A stretch of DNA of 64,000 nucleotides from Clonostachys chloroleuca (Eukaryota; Ascomycota; Sordariomycetes; Hypocreales; Bionectriaceae): the NCBI GenBank assembly GCA_037952775.1, contig JBANAY010000003.1, forward strand, positions 27,652,001 through 27,716,000, written 5' to 3'. A model generated the notes under the pieces. That model was not told where the DNA came from. It saw nothing but the letters and a program-made list of their open reading frames with translations, and searched no databases. This document shows, in pieces, positions 58,930 through 64,000 of this stretch (the first letter of the stretch is position 1; every line of letters begins with the position of its first letter). The position numbers and the translations under genes were made by a program.

Positions 58930-59638
58930 CTGTGGGCGGGCGGTGAGAGTGAGTGATTGGCAGAATTCTGTAGGCAGCAGCGAGAATTAAATTTGAACCA
59001 ATCAGGACGCGCTTCACCACAAACAAAAGTGCGCGTTCATTTGGCAAATTCTGATTGGTTCATCTCCAGACAGCAAAGCATCCTACCCTAGACTTGAGAT
59101 TTCAACACAACAGATGACAGCTTTTCCATTCTCATCGTGTTGTAGCTCGTTGATGTGCTCGTGGATTGCCATGGACCATCATTCTATATAATTTATTATT
59201 GTTAACCATGTTTGTCTTAATTTAGGCAAGTGACAAAGAGCATAGTGGACCAGACGCATCTTCCGTAGAGACGGTAATCGGATAGGTCCTTATTGCTCTA
59301 AAAACGAGTACGCTGAGACAGTACAGCCACCTCCATTCGCTCGGTTTGATCAACTTCAATATGGTTCGTAGAAGAATTCTCACCAGTCTCAGGTACCGCT
59401 GAACCTTTGTCACCAAAAGGAGTCTTAGTAGTGTTTATTTATGGCTGAAATTGGTGGCGCTTGAGTCACGCTGCTGTTGGCTCATTAGGCTCCAGACTGG
59501 GATCACGTTCCCTGCAGGTGTGGAATCAATTGCCAGGCCTCGATAAATTCTGACTGTCCACCGGCGAGATGGAGAGCGACAGGATATATTGCCTCAGGCG
59601 GTCACAATTTTCTCATTTGGGCTAAAATTGTTGCCGCG
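58930..59638. other. Intergenic between divergent genes
   Basis: Promoter regions of U2 and the second HET gene. Two ATTGGTT/AACCAAT-type motifs (about 58998 and 59053) could bind a CCAAT factor. Confidence 0.35.
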
Positions 59639-61615
59639 ATGGTCAAGTCTTACGACCACCAGCCGTTGGAAAGTCACTCCTCGATTCGCGTCCTGTCTGT
59701 TGCGCCTGCGCGTCTTCCCGATGCTCAGATCGAGTGCCATGTCCGCCACATCGATCTCAAGAAGAACCGAAGACGGCCGTCGTATGAGGCACTCTCCTAT
59801 GTCTGGGGGTCTCCCAAAGGGACAATTCCGATCCTCTGCGATGGTGATGAGCTCCTGGTCACTCCAAACTGCCTTGATGCCTTGAAACGACTTCGCCTTC
59901 CCCGGCAGAGTCGCACACTTTGGATCGACGCGATCTGTATTGACCAGCGTGAGACTCTTCGAAGCACTCGCGAGAGGATAGAGCAGGTCAAAATGATGGG
60001 TGAGATCTACGAAGGTGCAAAACGCGTGTTGGTCTGGCTGGGGCCGTGTGAAGATCTGGGGTCTAGCGCCAAACTGTTCAGTCTGATGAAGGAGTCGGGG
60101 AATATCTACAATTGGCAGCGGAAGTCTAAATTGACCTCTATCGCATTGAAACCTGTTGCGACTCGATTGGAGGAGAAATTTGATGGTATGATTCTCCTTT
60201 CTGATTTGCAACCAAGCTAACCTCTAGCAGGTGCCAGCAACGAGTCTCGCAGATATCGTCAGTCGCTAACACAACTCCTCGAATCACCCTGGTTTACGAG
60301 GGCTTGGACCGTCCAAGAGGTCGCGTTTTCCAAGCGATGCACAATCTTCTACGGACCACTGGAAATTTCTTGGCGGGCTTTGGCCGACGTCAGCTCCTAC
60401 TTTTGCAAAGAGATACGAACAAATCATACTGGAAAACTCATGCAAGGCCGTCAGCTGACGAGGTTACTCGTTAAAGCATACCCGAAAGAAGTGGATGGGC
60501 AACTTGATAGCTTTTCTAATAAATTGACGCTGTCGCTTCACCAAAAAATGCAATCTCAAGACCGCAACTTGTTTGGTTTGATCAGCATGCTATCCACGAC
60601 TGTTGCCCAGGACCGAATATATGGCTTATATGCCGTCTTTCGTAGGATGGGCATAAACATACCCGAACCTAACTATTCAAAGAGCGTGGAGGAAATATCC
60701 GAGGAAACTGCGAGGACAATCATTTCCGGACGAGAAAATCTCATGATTCTGCTGAGCTGCGTGCGCCCTGAAGGATACACTTCGTTGCCTTCATGGGTGC
60801 CTGAATGGACCAAGCCATACCAACTACCATTCGAGTATCCTGACCTCTCCGGAGTTGCATTTTTCAGAAACTCCAAGTCAATCTCGGCCTCTTCGGCAAG
60901 TAACACAAGCCTGGCAACTGCCCAAGATAAGGGAAAATTGGGCTTGCGAGGTTTGATCATATGCCGTATCAAATCTCGTTTCGCTTCTTCTGTAGTTGGT
61001 AGTTTGGATGACCATGTGGCCAATAATGGCGGCTTGGAGATCATCAGAGTACACCAGCAGTACTGCCGAGCTGTTCAGGTCACTTCCCAGTATTCTGACA
61101 GCGATGGTAGAATTGAAGCAGCTGGACGAACCCTTCTCCGAGCGCATCTATTTAAGGGGGAAGAGCTCAAGGCAGCGCTTGATCCTTCCTTTCGCTACTG
61201 GTATGATTTGATGCTCTACCCAGATTGTACCATATACAAGCCAAGCCAAGTGAAGGCGCTTGCAAAGGACAGTTCCACTGGTGCGTCAGAGGTCATAAGA
61301 GATTATCTGTTGCATTGTGCCTCTTCTGATGAGAAGAGTCTTGAGGGACAAGTATGGGAAATACATGCTCATATTCTTGGAATAGCCAATTATGGATTGC
61401 TTATCTTTGACTCGGGCCACTTGGGCCTTGCTTTCCATAACTGCAGGGAGGGAGATGTCGTTGGTCTCCTGGCTGGTTCATACCTCCCAGTTATCTTAAG
61501 AGAGAGCGGAGATAGTTGTCATCGTTTCGTCGCTCCCGCCTATGTGCATGGGCTAATGGGCGGGGAAGGATGGCCAGAAGATGAATCCTCGCTAATAGAT
61601 ATTTTACTAATATAA
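59639..61615 (+). CDS. HET-domain (heterokaryon incompatibility) protein
   Basis: Two exons (59639-60185 and 60231-61615) give 643 aa. The HET domain spans about residues 45-230 with consensus-like blocks: SYEALSYVWG, LWIDAICIDQ, MGEIYEGAKRVLVWLG and, after the intron, SPWFTRAWTVQEVAF. The C-terminal 400 aa include AQDRIYGLYAVFRRMGI and RPEGYTSLPSWVPEW, typical of this HET class. Unlike the HET gene at 5089, all core motifs are canonical. The acceptor is a TAGCAG tandem (60227/60230), so isoforms differing by one residue are possible. The gene likely acts in non-self recognition between fungal individuals, or in another cell-death response. Confidence 0.88.
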
Positions 61616-62678
61616 AATGCTGAGGTGCCACCGCCTTAAGTGGTTGCTTGAGGTTTATAAATCTGAGGTGCTAAATTCTTGACCTACTGGGCATAGCCCT
61701 TTCCTCACCCACTCAAGTCATTTTGTTCAACGTCAGCATTTCCGGTATGATTCGAGTATTCAGTGTATTTTTGTTTTTGGATAGCTGAAAACTGACTATG
61801 AAATTTACTTCAGTTCATAACTCCCTCGAGTTTTAAGAGAATACAGATGGAGTTTTCTCCTGGAATCATCCGGCACTCACAACATCTCATCTACCACTTA
61901 GATTGTTTCCAAGAAATCTCCAGTCAGCAAATGCCTGGGTCTTGGGGCTGAGTTTCCAACATGGTTCTCGTCATCCAATGTAGAAAAAAGGCTACAACAC
62001 TCTCGCCACAAGTGGCTGCTCGGAAATACTGATTTAACTCAGCCGAACCCCAGCAAAATTAGGTAGGAGCCAGACTCTAGGCCGAGCTCTACATCGAAGC
62101 AATGCCTCGTGAAAAAAAGCCGTAATATCGGGCAAGATCATTGGCGCCAACAAGGGGGAAACTAGACGGATGGACTGGATGTTGTGGTTAAAAATCACCT
62201 GAATGGGCTAGACTAACACCCTATGCCTTAATCTAGCAAGTACCGCGGCGGTGCACTGATCCGAGAACAAGCTCAAAGCTGACAGAAGACCTAAATGCAG
62301 AGTACCAAGGGGCCTAACAAGCTTGACCGTTCTGGGGGTGAGGCGGGTTCGCTAAGCTCCAGGTTATGGTAAGGGACCAAGATAGATACGCGAGCGATGC
62401 ATCACCACAACTCTCCACCACGAGGCTCGCCGAGGTCTATTCTCGGTACAGGTCTGGAGGGAGGCATGGCCTCATATCAAGTATAAACCCATCAAGTGCA
62501 GCTGTGCAATGGACACCTTCCTTCATTACCATCACCAGCATCAAGCATCTCTCCTCAACTTCAGCAGCAGTCTTTCGTGGTTGATCGATTACTATCAACC
62601 GAACCCTTCAGCATATTTTTTGAACCATTCTTTCAGTCAACACAAATTACTTATTGAGCATTGTATTTTACCATCAAC
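61616..62678. other. Intergenic
   Basis: About 1 kb without a supported gene; upstream region of the secreted-protein gene. Confidence 0.4.
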
Positions 62679-63284
62679 ATGCCTTTCTCAAAGATCATCG
62701 CTTTGGCCTCTCTCCTGTCCGCCATGGGCCTAGTCTTAGCAGCACCGACCGACATCATCAGGCCGGGCCCCGATGGAAGCCGGATTGGTCCCTTCCAAAT
62801 CTACAACCTCTACCCTCAGGAGCCTGAGCGTTCTGAGGCGCCTATCCAGGCAATCCATGTCGAGACATACCGTGGACAGTCCATCCGAGAACAAGTTGTC
62901 GTCTTCAAGGGCATCCCAGCTGAGGCCCGGCTGTGCCAACTGAAATGGGCCCAAGCCCCGACCCCCAACCAGGTGTTCATTGCAAAATATGCTTCAAACA
63001 CCGAGCCGGGAATCTCAACCCGCCAGCTCTCGGGCTTTCCTGCCGAGGGTGTTGCGCCATCGTACGCCTCAGTCCAGCCATTTGACACCAAGGCGCCAGA
63101 GACTTCCCCAACCATCAACTTCGAGAACTGGGATACTCCAGGCTCTTCTGGCACCCGCGAGGGCGGCGGCATGGTTTGCGCCGAGACGATTTACCTTAAG
63201 CTGGCGTTTAAGAACACCACTGCTGATATGCACGCCTATATGGCCCAGGATTACGGCAATGGCCTTCGAATGTATTACAAGTGA
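62679..63284 (+). CDS. Small secreted protein, possibly But2-like
   Basis: A single exon of 201 aa. A signal peptide (MPFSKIIALASLLSAMGLVL, cleavage after AA-PTD) is followed by a compact domain. The stretch VVVFKGIPAEARLCQLKW resembles the core strand pattern of the But2 C-terminal domain found in many secreted fungal proteins, but the match is loose. Two cysteines remain in the mature part (residues about 93 and 168). A late sequon NTT may be glycosylated. Function unknown; secreted structural or effector-like roles are both possible. The ATG at 62679 is chosen over an in-frame upstream alternative because it opens directly with the signal peptide. Confidence 0.65.
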   Translation: MPFSKIIALASLLSAMGLVLAAPTDIIRPGPDGSRIGPFQIYNLYPQEPERSEAPIQAIHVETYRGQSIREQVVVFKGIPAEARLCQLKWAQAPTPNQVFIAKYASNTEPGISTRQLSGFPAEGVAPSYASVQPFDTKAPETSPTINFENWDTPGSSGTREGGGMVCAETIYLKLAFKNTTADMHAYMAQDYGNGLRMYYK

Positions 63285-64000
63285 TCGAGAGTCTTACGCG
63301 ACTTAGGCAAATGAAGAAGAAGGAATCGTTGCTGTGAGCAAGACTTAGATTTAGAGATGGAGCGGTTGCTTAGTTGATTTCTGCCTGCTTTGGCCCACAT
63401 TCTTTTCTCCTTACTTTCCTTATTTACTTGTTTGTATTCGAGCATTTTGAATTTATTTTCCATACAAGAGGCATTAGATAGTTGGTACTTTTAGGTCTAC
63501 ATTATAGATAGAATTCACATGACTGTTTTTATTTAATGAACTTCAGTATAATGTGAGGACTCATACATGAGATGATCTCATCTCATGATTCATTGTGCGA
63601 ATTGCAGAATTTACATGAATGCTTGTTAGGCATAGCGCTGTTTAAAGAAATTCGAAGTGTCTGGAATTGGTTTAACTTCTTGATCTTTCCACTAAGGCCT
63701 CCTATTCTAGAGCCTCACCAAAGACACATGAATAGCTACAGAGTTATAACATTTTGCATTTTTCTTTATCCCCTGTGCGAGATATGCGACGACTGAAGAA
63801 TAAATTTATTATTAGAAATAGTTCTAGTGATTGAAAAGAAATATTAACAATAGAAAAAAAGGTTTCCCGAGTTCTAGAATGCGGCTAGACGCCTTCAAAC
63901 TGCATCAAAGAACCTCGATGACATATGTGCCTCAAAAATTAATTAAGTATGCTTAGGACCTCGTTGAGGATGTTGCCCACATCACCGAGAAGGTTTTGCA
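63285..64000. other. Intergenic to window end
   Basis: No gene supported; AT-rich. Confidence 0.4.

Noticed and set aside
1..64000. Starship giant mobile element carrying the HET, MFS and APH genes as cargo
   Set aside because: No DUF3435 tyrosine-recombinase captain gene and no matching boundaries seen in the window.

Overview
This window is nuclear DNA from a filamentous ascomycete (Pezizomycotina). The evidence is the many short introns (about 50-80 bp, GTANGT donors, CTAAC/CTGAC branch sites), the HET-domain genes, a siderophore transporter, fungal M28 and M36 secreted proteases, a CBM1 module, a PTH11-like receptor, and C-to-T (RIP-like) decay in repeats and dead genes. The genus cannot be fixed from sequence alone; Eurotiales is plausible. 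Exon joins were worked out by hand from splice signals, reading frame and family motifs.

Left part (0-21 kb): a dead HeLo-like/DUF7580 gene, an APH-like phosphotransferase with a frame break, a PUA/ASCH-like protein, a HET-domain protein, a monocarboxylate-type MFS transporter, a small C2H2 protein, tRNA-Lys(CTT), a head-to-head pair of AIG1-like GTPases, a siderophore-type MFS transporter and an aquaporin. HeLo, HET and GIMAP-like GTPase genes together look like a self/non-self recognition neighbourhood.

Middle (22-31 kb): a repeat-rich block with a degraded 5S-like sequence, RIP-decayed element remains and a 1.57-kb inverted-repeat element flanked by TA. Next come a small membrane ORF, an acidic repeat protein whose coding nature shows in synonymous divergence between its repeats, an initiator tRNA-Met gene split by a 53-bp insert that looks like a spliceosomal intron, and a dead TauD/TfdA-type dioxygenase.

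Right part (31-64 kb): an amino-acid permease (MUP1-like), a second divergent APH-like gene, a PTH11/rhodopsin-type membrane protein, an M28 leucine aminopeptidase, two FAD monooxygenases (PHBH-type and FMO-type), a stand-alone secreted CBM1 protein, an M36 fungalysin, a decayed Clr5-domain gene, a large membrane protein, U2 snRNA, a second HET protein and a small secreted protein. Transporters, secreted proteases and oxygenases fit a saprotrophic or opportunistic lifestyle.

Several otherwise well-conserved genes carry one single-base discontinuity each, often in a short mononucleotide run. That may mean residual assembly error rather than gene death. HeLo, TfdA and Clr5 instead carry in-frame stops that fit C-to-T mutation.
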